A DNA stretch of 64,000 nt from NCBI GenBank assembly GCA_023450085.1, contig JAEXHI010000025.1, positions 186,001 to 250,000 of the forward strand, written 5' to 3'. Positions 45,062-53,182 of this stretch are shown piece after piece. A program made the translations under genes and the position numbers. This stretch comes from Bacteroidota bacterium (lineage in GTDB: Bacteria; Bacteroidota; Bacteroidia; Sphingobacteriales; Sphingobacteriaceae). The notes beneath the pieces were generated by a model, which searched no databases, was not told the origin of the DNA, and saw nothing but the letters and a program-made list of their open reading frames with translations. How positions within the stretch are numbered: position 1 is the stretch's first letter; each line of letters starts with the position of its first letter.

Positions 45062-47723
45062 TGGCTACAAAAGCTCTAGGCATTTGAGGACTTAATACGC
45101 CCTGTCCAGTAAAATAAAGCTCATTGGTAACATTGTCTACCTTCACGCCAAAACGATATTTTCCAGTATCGTAAAAGGCGGTAGCATTCATCATCACATA
45201 AGAAGGTAAAGTGAATACCCCAGTAACTGCCGAGTTAGCGGTAAGGTGCTTACCTACATAATTAGTTCCCAAACCAAGACCAAGTCCTTTTAACTCGCCG
45301 CTAGGCATTACATAACTGATCCAACTGTTTACCAAAGTTGATGGTCCAGCAGAAGCAGGTCTTCTTCCTTCCAAAGCCACGGTAGATTTGGTCAGTTTAC
45401 TATCGTTATAACTATAGCCAGCAATAATATTTAATCCTTTAACAGGATTGGCAATCAATTCTAGCTCCACACCTTTACTGCGTTGTGTACCATTCTGCAC
45501 CGTCACGTTATAAATGGTTCCGTTCACCGTTACATCTTCATTGCGTGTCATGTTCTCTACCTTAATATCATAGTAGCTAGCAGTAAAGCTCAATGCACCT
45601 GCAAATAAATCGGCCTTTACACCTCCTTCAAACTGGTTGGCGTGTTGCGGTTTAAATGTTCCGGAAACTCCCGAACCTGTAGGCTGTGTTACTGGTGGAA
45701 CGTTGGCAAAACCATTCATGTAATTTCCAAAAACAGAGACTTTATCTTTTAAGATGTGATAAACCAAGCCTAATTTTGGAGAAAAGGCTGTTTGATTGTA
45801 TTCGGTATTATTTACAATGGCATTAGTAGCTTGATTAAGCGTCCCTTTATTTTGGAAACGGTCAACACGCAAACTCAACATGGCCAAAAAGCGGTCGGTA
45901 ATATTCAACACATCTGAAGCATAAGCACTATAGATATTGCTTTTACCCAGTGTTTTAGTTGGTGCTCCGGTACTTGCGCCAAGTCTTGCCTCTACTGTGC
46001 TTTTCGAAATCTTCACATAATTGGGATCATTAGGGTTCCATCCGCTTACGTTATCAAATACCACATAAGGCGAATTGCTATTATTCACGGTTTGGTTCAG
46101 ATAGTCAACCCCTACCACCATGCGGTTTCTTAAACCCAATACTTTGAAATCACCAATAAAATTCTGTTGAATATCATTTGCAGTATTGGTAGAATTTTGA
46201 AGACCGATATTACGTTCCAACATTTCTTCGCTAGTGGCACCACGTAGGAATAAGTACTGGTAAAAACCATTAGATCCTCTTGAATTGCTAGAAAACACCG
46301 TTTGCGAACGCCAGTGCTCCGAAATTTGATAAGCTACTTGTGCCCTTACATTGAATGTAGGATTTTTCATGGTAAGATCGTTTGAAGTATAAGAACGTTT
46401 CCAATCATAGTTAAATTCTTCTGGAGTAGTGGCAATAAACTTTCTTACCCTGTTCAAGAAAACTACCGATGGATTAGTAGCCTCGGTCTGATAAAATCCA
46501 GCATTAAGGTTCAAAGTCAGTTTTTCGTTCACACGATATTCGAAAGCAGGAGCAAAAAAGGTGGTGCGTCTAAATCCAGCATCTTGGAAACTTCCCTGAT
46601 ACTGATAAGCCGCATTCATTCTAAAAAGTAATTTAGAGCCTGGTTTTACGGGACCGTAAACATCAGCCACCAATCTATTTAGCCCATAACTTCCAGTAAG
46701 AAAAGAAACCTCGCCCCCTAAAGTATCGATAGGTTTTTTAGTAACGATGTTGATCAGTCCTCCAAAAGAAGTCACAGCCCCGCCATACAAAGTACCCGAT
46801 GGGCCTTTAATCAGTTCTACCCTTTCTACATTTGACGGATCTATTTCGCCATTGGTTTGCGAGGGCAAACCATCCACCAAAGAAGCTTCGGTTCTGAAAC
46901 CACGCATACTGTAATAAGAAGCCCCATCACTATTGATCCCTCTTGAGCCTTGTATTTTATATACACCTGGCGAGTTTTTCAGTGCATAGCTAAAATCGGT
47001 AATCATTTGCTCATTAAGCAAAGTTTTAGGAATGGTGGTATATACTTGTGGATTATCCAAATTAGCCAACGGCATTTTTGCCGAAGTAGTCGTTTTTTTT
47101 ACTGAGAAACGATTGGTTTCTCCACCGTTAATCACTACTTCATCCAGCCTAGAATTACTTTCTTTAAGTGTAAAGTTGGCCGTTGCTGTTTCTCCCGCAG
47201 CCACTTCAACCATTTTGGTTTGTCCCTCAAGGCCAATATAACTTACTGAAAGTACATATTTTCCGGCCGGAATATCCTTCAAGCGGTAGCTACCATCGGC
47301 ATCTACTGCCGTCATACGAAATCCGCCAAGGTTTACCGTTACAAATTGCGCTGGGCGACCTTCGGAAGTATTAACTCTCCCTCGTACTTCACCTTTAGCC
47401 AATAATTTAATCGTAACGTCGTTTCCACTGGCAATAAAGCTCAAACCTGTTTTTGCTGAAAGTTCGGTAAGAATTTCACCAACGCTACGTGCCGAAGGGC
47501 TTATGGTAACTGTTTTGCCAAGTTCATTGCTTAACCCGCTATAGATAAAGTTGATGCCTGCTTTTTTTTCTAGCTGCTCCAACACCGCCTTGGCCTTCAA
47601 TGTGCGTGGACTAATATCCACAGGAGTTTGTTGTGCATGCACTAATTGCACAAACAAAAGACAGCACAAGAGCAGGAAGCCCGAGCAAACAGGCTTTAAT
47701 TTTGTAAATTTGTAATTGATCAT
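45042..47723 (-). CDS. FecA-like TonB-dependent receptor with STN signalling domain
   Basis: This 893-residue protein has a signal peptide, a secretin/TonB short N-terminal domain (about 40-105, VLEQLEKKAGINFIYSGLSN), a carboxypeptidase-like insert (about 113-190), the plug with SYYSMRGFRTEASLVDGLP, and a barrel ending in VANVSYRF. The STN domain lets the loaded receptor signal through FecR to the sigma factor encoded just upstream. A siderophore or heme-type iron source is likely; the ligand is unknown. Confidence 0.92.
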   Translation of the reverse strand: MINYKFTKLKPVCSGFLLLCCLLFVQLVHAQQTPVDISPRTLKAKAVLEQLEKKAGINFIYSGLSNELGKTVTISPSARSVGEILTELSAKTGLSFIASGNDVTIKLLAKGEVRGRVNTSEGRPAQFVTVNLGGFRMTAVDADGSYRLKDIPAGKYVLSVSYIGLEGQTKMVEVAAGETATANFTLKESNSRLDEVVINGGETNRFSVKKTTTSAKMPLANLDNPQVYTTIPKTLLNEQMITDFSYALKNSPGVYKIQGSRGINSDGASYYSMRGFRTEASLVDGLPSQTNGEIDPSNVERVELIKGPSGTLYGGAVTSFGGLINIVTKKPIDTLGGEVSFLTGSYGLNRLVADVYGPVKPGSKLLFRMNAAYQYQGSFQDAGFRRTTFFAPAFEYRVNEKLTLNLNAGFYQTEATNPSVVFLNRVRKFIATTPEEFNYDWKRSYTSNDLTMKNPTFNVRAQVAYQISEHWRSQTVFSSNSRGSNGFYQYLFLRGATSEEMLERNIGLQNSTNTANDIQQNFIGDFKVLGLRNRMVVGVDYLNQTVNNSNSPYVVFDNVSGWNPNDPNYVKISKSTVEARLGASTGAPTKTLGKSNIYSAYASDVLNITDRFLAMLSLRVDRFQNKGTLNQATNAIVNNTEYNQTAFSPKLGLVYHILKDKVSVFGNYMNGFANVPPVTQPTGSGVSGTFKPQHANQFEGGVKADLFAGALSFTASYYDIKVENMTRNEDVTVNGTIYNVTVQNGTQRSKGVELELIANPVKGLNIIAGYSYNDSKLTKSTVALEGRRPASAGPSTLVNSWISYVMPSGELKGLGLGLGTNYVGKHLTANSAVTGVFTLPSYVMMNATAFYDTGKYRFGVKVDNVTNELYFTGQGVLSPQMPRAFVANVSYRF

Positions 47724-47793
47724 TGATTAGAGAATTGGTGATAATTTGGCTATCGGGGTGTTCCAGCACTTCCGGTAGCTTTTTTATTATTGT

Positions 47794-48717
47794 TTATTTA
47801 TAGATTTCGATATATGCGCCGTCATTCCTAAATCTGTAGTCGGAACCTCGTTGAATAAGTGATAAAATTTTAACAATAGGTCTGCCCGTAAAATTTCCAC
47901 TGATGGGCTTGTCCAATTTGCAACTGATTTTGAACTGAATACCATATTGATTCCCTAGCATCTCCAAAGCTTCTTCCATTGGGGTATCGTTAAATTGCAG
48001 TGCACCTATTTTCCAAGAGGTGACTATATTGGTATCGATAACAGCAGTGTTTAAAATCTTTTGACTGTTCTTGTCAAACAAAAGCCCTTCCCCTGGTTCC
48101 AATACCTGCTCTACCCCATCTTTCCCTTTGAAACTGATTTTCCCTTGGGTAAGTACTACCTGCATAGCTGTTGAGCTTTTAAGATTACGGACATTAAACC
48201 TAGTACCCAGTACTTTGATCTCTCCGTCAGCACTTTTAAGCACGAAAGGTTGTTCTGTATCATGATGGATAGCAAAAAATACTTCACCCGAAATAAGATT
48301 TACCTTTCTTTCTGCTTCTGTGAATTGTTCGGGATAGGAAATTACCGAACCTGGTTGGAGCAACAATTTACTACTGTCTGGAAGTGATAAACTTGAAGCT
48401 TTACCAAAAGGAGCAGTATATACAATTTGTTTGTTGTGGGTGTTCACATTTGTTCTGAAAACAAAAACGCTTACGGCTAGCGCCAATGTAGCTGCAATTC
48501 CTCCGTAAATCAACCAATTTAGTCGACGGCTTTTAATTTTAAGACCTTGTTCACTTTTAACCGCTAAAAAAATTTCTTGGCCTATTTGATGATCTGCTTG
48601 CTCCAGATTTTCGGGAAAACGTTCTTCAGCCAACCAAGCTTCTACCAGCTGTTGCTCTTCGACCGTACATTTACCTTGTGCGTATCGTTCTAGCAAATCG
48701 CTATTCATCTCTTCCAT
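47794..48717 (-). CDS. FecR-family anti-sigma factor
   Basis: From ATG 48717 the protein has about 307 residues: a cytoplasmic N-terminus (DLLERYAQGKCTVEEQQLVEAWL), one transmembrane helix (LIYGGIAATLALAVSVFVF), the FecR domain (YTAPFGKASSLSLPDSSKLLL, LGTRFNVR) and a C-terminal DUF4974-type domain (TPMEEALEMLGNQYGIQFK). It holds the sigma factor until the receptor STN domain signals. Confidence 0.92.
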   Translation of the reverse strand: MEEMNSDLLERYAQGKCTVEEQQLVEAWLAEERFPENLEQADHQIGQEIFLAVKSEQGLKIKSRRLNWLIYGGIAATLALAVSVFVFRTNVNTHNKQIVYTAPFGKASSLSLPDSSKLLLQPGSVISYPEQFTEAERKVNLISGEVFFAIHHDTEQPFVLKSADGEIKVLGTRFNVRNLKSSTAMQVVLTQGKISFKGKDGVEQVLEPGEGLLFDKNSQKILNTAVIDTNIVTSWKIGALQFNDTPMEEALEMLGNQYGIQFKISCKLDKPISGNFTGRPIVKILSLIQRGSDYRFRNDGAYIEIYK

Positions 48718-48778
48718 ATTTATAAATAACATGAACAGCCTAGTACCCTACGATAAACAAGAAATATTTTTAGAAAAA

Positions 48779-49279
48779 TTAAAGAGAAGGTAGTAGACTT
48801 CTCAATTGACGCAAGGCGACAGAAATATGTTTCTCAACGGTTTTAATGGCTATTCCCTGTGCCAAAGCGATTTCTTTATAGCTTAGATTTTGTTCACGAC
48901 TAAGCAAAAAAATGGTTTTCGAAGGTTCTTGTAGGGCATTAATTTGCAATTCAAACTGCTCGGCAAGTTCTTTTTGGAATAAAACCGTTTCGGGATTATA
49001 TCTTAGTTGCTCGCTACCATTTTGAAAATGCTCTTCCAACAATTCTTCGCTTGGCTTTTTATCCCTAAAATAGTTCAACACTTGGTACTTGGTAGATTTT
49101 GCTAAATAGCTTGTCGCTTCCTTTTCATTTCCGAAACTTAATCCACGAGTCCATATCGAAGAGAAAATATTTTGACAAATGTCTTTAGCTGATGATTCAT
49201 CTCTGCATAACTTTAAGGCAAGGCCATAAACATTGGCCCAGTGTAAGTTAAAGAAATCGGCAAATTCTAGCTCTGTCAT
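48779..49279 (-). CDS. ECF sigma factor (FecI-type, Bacteroidota family)
   Basis: This 166-residue sigma-70 factor has region 2 (DFFNLHWANVYGLALKLC, AKDICQNIFSSIWTRG) and region 4 (LLSREQNLSYKEIALAQGIA, IKTVEKHISVALRQLR). It heads the sigma-FecR-receptor-PepSY group on the minus strand. It should direct transcription of the receptor operon when iron-complex signalling occurs. Confidence 0.93.
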   Translation of the reverse strand: MTELEFADFFNLHWANVYGLALKLCRDESSAKDICQNIFSSIWTRGLSFGNEKEATSYLAKSTKYQVLNYFRDKKPSEELLEEHFQNGSEQLRYNPETVLFQKELAEQFELQINALQEPSKTIFLLSREQNLSYKEIALAQGIAIKTVEKHISVALRQLRSLLPSL

Positions 49280-49721
49280 CGGTGTAAAACTGCCGCCAAA
49301 GATAATCTTATTTAGACTGAATACAAATAATTATCTATAAAAATCAAGTCTATTAGTGACTCTTTACCCATTAGAAAATTATTTGCCGGCGCTACCTTAA
49401 CCACTTCGTAGGTTTTCAAAACCTGCGAGGTTTAATTTCTTCAAACATAAATATTGTGCAGAATGAGCCAAAATACTCCCTAATACCTACCTGTACAAAA
49501 TTGAACCATTTTCGAACGAAAACGAACCCTCCTCCCCTCGGTTTGTACGTAGCTTTATTCAATCCAAAGGAGATATCCTTCTGTAAACCAAATATTAACA
49601 GCCATTTCAATTAAAAGCACCGCTAAAATGGCATAGCTAGCCGCTCCTCCCCGTATCTCTTTTGTGTACAATAACATTGAATTCATAGAATTTCTAACCA
49701 AATATTTAATGTTTTAAGACC
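49280..49721. other. Intergenic region with a short palindromic repeat copy
   Basis: The only structure seen is CTTCGTAGGTTTT...AAAACCTGCGAGG at 49404-49430, a decayed copy of the second hairpin of the repeats at 36201 and 43822. The rest holds the divergent promoters of the sigma-factor gene and the 49722 gene; no further gene is seen. Confidence 0.6.
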
Positions 49722-51713
49722 ATGAGAAAACTAAACTGTATGAAACTGGGTAAGGTCGCCCTAATGGCATTCATATGCCTCCAATCTATTTCCTGCTCTA
49801 AGGTTCCCGAAAAAGAGTTGTTAGAGTCCGCTAACATTGATGACCTCAAAAGAGCCGACGTTAACATTGCCGCTATTCCAGGCAATACGGTCATCACACC
49901 TACCTACAACAGCACGGCCATTTTACGTAACCCGCTTAATGGCTGGGTAATGTACGGCCGACGTGACGCCACCGATACCTATTGGGACAGCGAGTTTTTT
50001 GTACCTCAACTGGGTGCCAATGTTAAAGCCATTGATTATGCTTCAGCCTGTTATATACGCACCAGTTGGAGGTCGTTAAATCCAAGTCCTGGAGTTTATA
50101 CCTGGCGAGATCTCAACTCGCAAATGGGCAAATTAATTAATGGGGTTAAAACTAGAGGACTGCCCATAGCCTTTCGTATTGTAGTAGATGGCCGCGATCA
50201 AGGCGAAAATACCCCAGCTTACGTGTTCAATGCCGGAGCAGCTTATTGGTTATCGAACCCAGCAGTTCCCTCGCAAAAAACACCTTTCCCTCAGGATCCA
50301 ATTTTTAGGCAGCACTACACTACTTTTATCGAAGAGCTAGCTAAAGATTTCAACGATCCAGTGGTTACCTCATTTATGGATGCCTATGGACTAGGCAAAT
50401 GGGGAGAAGCACACAATGTGGTTTATGCAGCCCCAAATGCTTTAACCGCAGCTCAAACAGAAGCAGCCAAAGAAGAAACTTTAGATTGGTTTATCGCACT
50501 GTATAACAGAACTTTCACTAAAATACCTTTGATCATGAATTATCACCGACTCATTGGCCACCCTACCAGTTGGGGCGCTGTAAATGCCAATAGTGATATG
50601 TTGCTCACCAAAGCGATTAACCAAGGTTATAGCCTCAGACATGATGCGTTTGCCATGACCGATTATTATCAAACTTGGGAAAGAAACTTTGCAACCACTT
50701 GGAAACACAAACGTCCGATCATTATGGAAGGTGGCTGGATCACTACAGGTACCCATCGTTATTGGATTGACTCTAGCGGTCAATATAGAGAAGGCCATCC
50801 TGAAGACGTAAGACAGGGAGAATTTGATCGATCGGCAGAAGCCGCAGTAAATATGATGGACTTCCGCGTGGGAGAAGTTACCTCTTGGTTCCAAAATAGC
50901 TTCAATTTGGTACAACGCTTTAATGCCGAAGGTGGTTACCGTTTATATCCTGATGAGGTTTCCTTGCCCAATACCATTACCACTGGCGAAACGGCCAACC
51001 TAAGTCATCGCTGGAAAAATATGGGCTGGGGCTATTGTCCTAACAATATTCCTCAATGGAATTACAAATACAGGGTTGCCTTTGCTATTCTAGATGCCTC
51101 AGGAGCGGTCAAAAAGCTTTTTATAGATAATGTGAGCGACCCTTCGAAATGGATTAAAAACAACCCTGTTGCTTATAGTCTTACGACCACCGCGGTAGAT
51201 TTAACTCCTGGAGCTTATACATGGGCGGTTGCCATTATCGACAAAACCAACGCCAACAAACCTGGCATACAGCTAGCGGTTACCGGTAATTTCACTAATG
51301 GGTGGTTAAAATTAGGCAGTTTACAGGTAACGCCTCCAATTGGTCAGAGTGTTAAATTAAAAGGTCCCAACAACCAGTTTGTATCCGGCGAGAATGGCCT
51401 AAATCCAATGATGTGTAACCGGCCAACCGCATCAACCTGGGAAACCTTTACTATTGTAGATGCAGGTGCAGGGAAAGTTGCGCTAAGAAGTATGAACAAA
51501 TATGTCTCTTCTGAAAACGGCGCAACCACTGGCATCACTTGCAACAGAACCACGATCAGCGATTGGGAAAAATTCGATTGGATAGTCAACACCAATGGAA
51601 CCATTTCCTTAAGGGGCAATAATGGACAATATATTTCTTCAGAAAATGGTCAATCGGTAATGAAATGCAACCGAGCGACCATTGTGGGTTGGGAAACTTT
51701 TACGCTCAACTAA
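49722..51713 (+). CDS. Lipoprotein with DUF4832-type barrel and C-terminal fascin-like trefoil
   Basis: This 663-residue protein has a lipobox (ICLQSISCSKVPEKE). The central part resembles glycoside-hydrolase-like barrel proteins with DUF4832/DUF4874 (ILRNPLNGWVMYGRRDATD, YIRTSWRSLNPSPGVYTWRD, SFMDAYGLGKWGEAHNV). The last 125 residues hold three repeats of a fascin-like trefoil (FVSGENG, YVSSENG, YISSENG; each with MxCNR and WExF), which usually binds carbohydrate. The likely role is surface glycan binding or hydrolysis. A second in-frame Met at 49740 is an alternative start. Confidence 0.75.
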   Translation: MRKLNCMKLGKVALMAFICLQSISCSKVPEKELLESANIDDLKRADVNIAAIPGNTVITPTYNSTAILRNPLNGWVMYGRRDATDTYWDSEFFVPQLGANVKAIDYASACYIRTSWRSLNPSPGVYTWRDLNSQMGKLINGVKTRGLPIAFRIVVDGRDQGENTPAYVFNAGAAYWLSNPAVPSQKTPFPQDPIFRQHYTTFIEELAKDFNDPVVTSFMDAYGLGKWGEAHNVVYAAPNALTAAQTEAAKEETLDWFIALYNRTFTKIPLIMNYHRLIGHPTSWGAVNANSDMLLTKAINQGYSLRHDAFAMTDYYQTWERNFATTWKHKRPIIMEGGWITTGTHRYWIDSSGQYREGHPEDVRQGEFDRSAEAAVNMMDFRVGEVTSWFQNSFNLVQRFNAEGGYRLYPDEVSLPNTITTGETANLSHRWKNMGWGYCPNNIPQWNYKYRVAFAILDASGAVKKLFIDNVSDPSKWIKNNPVAYSLTTTAVDLTPGAYTWAVAIIDKTNANKPGIQLAVTGNFTNGWLKLGSLQVTPPIGQSVKLKGPNNQFVSGENGLNPMMCNRPTASTWETFTIVDAGAGKVALRSMNKYVSSENGATTGITCNRTTISDWEKFDWIVNTNGTISLRGNNGQYISSENGQSVMKCNRATIVGWETFTLN

Positions 51714-51724
51714 ATCAAAAAAAT

Positions 51725-51761
51725 CTGTAGCCTTTTGAAAATTTAACGCAAAAGGCTACAG
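51725..51761 (+). terminator. Hairpin terminator
   Basis: A perfect 13-bp inverted repeat CTGTAGCCTTTTG / CAAAAGGCTACAG (51725-51737 and 51749-51761) lies 11 bases behind the lipoprotein stop. Confidence 0.7.
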
Positions 51762-51891
51762 GTTAATTTACATGACATTATTCCAAATATCTCTCCATTT
51801 TCCCAGTAATTAAATGGCCCATTCTGGTTCAAGTTGCTTTGCTTTTTAGTCGCTAAACATTTACTTTTGCCGCTGATTAAACCAAAAAAAC

Positions 51892-53082
51892 TTGCATTTA
51901 TTTTACCTCGCTCATATTGGTGGCATATTTATATTTTCATTGCTCATCATTCTGCTTTTTGTTTTCAGCAAAAACAGGCGTTATCTTAATCTGCTGCTTA
52001 GCATAGGTATTGTAGGAATTGTTTGGTATGTAATCATCTTCCTTTTAGGAGCTACAGGATACATAAAATATTTCCCAGAGCTCTTTAATAAGGGGCTACC
52101 ATTATATTACTTAATCGCACCCTCGTTTTATCTTTACATCAGAGGCACACTTTATCCTAAATATGCTCGCTTTAGAAAAAAAGACCTGTTACATCTGCTG
52201 CTCACCTTACCTGCCATTTGTTCCATTCTTCCTTATTGCTTGCTAGACCGCTCGGGACAACAGTTTGTAGTAGACCAAGTAGCGAAAAATCCAAACTATC
52301 TTTTTAGTGATGCCAAGTATATTGTAAACATATGGCATTGGGCGGCTTGGCCAACAACAGCCCTCATTTACACCATACTCCAATTATCGCTCATTAGGAA
52401 AGCTTTTAAAGCACAAAATCTTCACAGCAAAAACAAAACATGGATGTACGCCATTACCATCATTTGTATGTCCACCTTTGTACTGTTGATTGTAGCCAAT
52501 ATGGGAATGATCCTCAGAAGTATTCAAGGAGAAACACATTTGCTTAGCAGCCACATGGTAGTAATCTTATACATCTGCTTTATCGCCTTGGGCATTGCGT
52601 TTTTCATCAATCCTGGATTTGTGTATGGTCAGTTTACCAACACCTCCTTGGCTCAGCTACAATTAGCTACCGATATCCCTGTTCAAGCATTAACCCTCCC
52701 TATCAAAGAACCTACGCTACGCCTACCTCCCGACCTAGAATTAGTGGGTCAACTGGAAACTTATCTCATCCAAAACAAACTCTATCAAGAGCCTGGGTTA
52801 ACACTGAGCAAGCTTTCTACCGAAGTAAATATTCCCAGCTATAAGCTATCCGAATTATTGAACCTTCATTACCAGAAAAATTTCAATGCTTATATCAATA
52901 CTTGGCGTATCCAATATGTGATTGAAAAGCTAAAAGCGGGCGACCATAAATCTTTTACCCTAGAAGCTTTAGCTAACGAAGCAGGCTTTGCTTCCAGAAG
53001 ATCTTTTTTTACAGCTTTCAAAAAAGAAACAGGGCTTTCCCCATCAGCTTATATCTTGGTGATGGAACGAGAGGTTTCCTAG
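51892..53082 (+). CDS. AraC-family regulator with membrane-spanning N-terminal half
   Basis: This 396-residue protein has six or seven hydrophobic segments in residues 1-240 (for example HIGGIFIFSLLIILLFVFS and YKYFPELF-flanked helices), then a C-terminal AraC HTH (about 285-390, KLSTEVNIPSYKLSELLNLHY, ALANEAGFASRRSFFTAFKK). No ATG fits before the first membrane helix; a TTG at 51892 is the only reasonable start after the in-frame TGA at 51874. Such membrane-bound AraC proteins are common in Bacteroidota and probably sense envelope or external signals. Confidence 0.85.
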   Translation: MHLFYLAHIGGIFIFSLLIILLFVFSKNRRYLNLLLSIGIVGIVWYVIIFLLGATGYIKYFPELFNKGLPLYYLIAPSFYLYIRGTLYPKYARFRKKDLLHLLLTLPAICSILPYCLLDRSGQQFVVDQVAKNPNYLFSDAKYIVNIWHWAAWPTTALIYTILQLSLIRKAFKAQNLHSKNKTWMYAITIICMSTFVLLIVANMGMILRSIQGETHLLSSHMVVILYICFIALGIAFFINPGFVYGQFTNTSLAQLQLATDIPVQALTLPIKEPTLRLPPDLELVGQLETYLIQNKLYQEPGLTLSKLSTEVNIPSYKLSELLNLHYQKNFNAYINTWRIQYVIEKLKAGDHKSFTLEALANEAGFASRRSFFTAFKKETGLSPSAYILVMEREVS

Positions 53083-53182
53083 AAAAATGGGTATAATTCT
53101 CGAATTTGGCACATTGTTACCCCCTAAAAACATCCCTATTTAACTTGTATTGTTGAGTTTTGCTTGTAAAAACTTAACAATT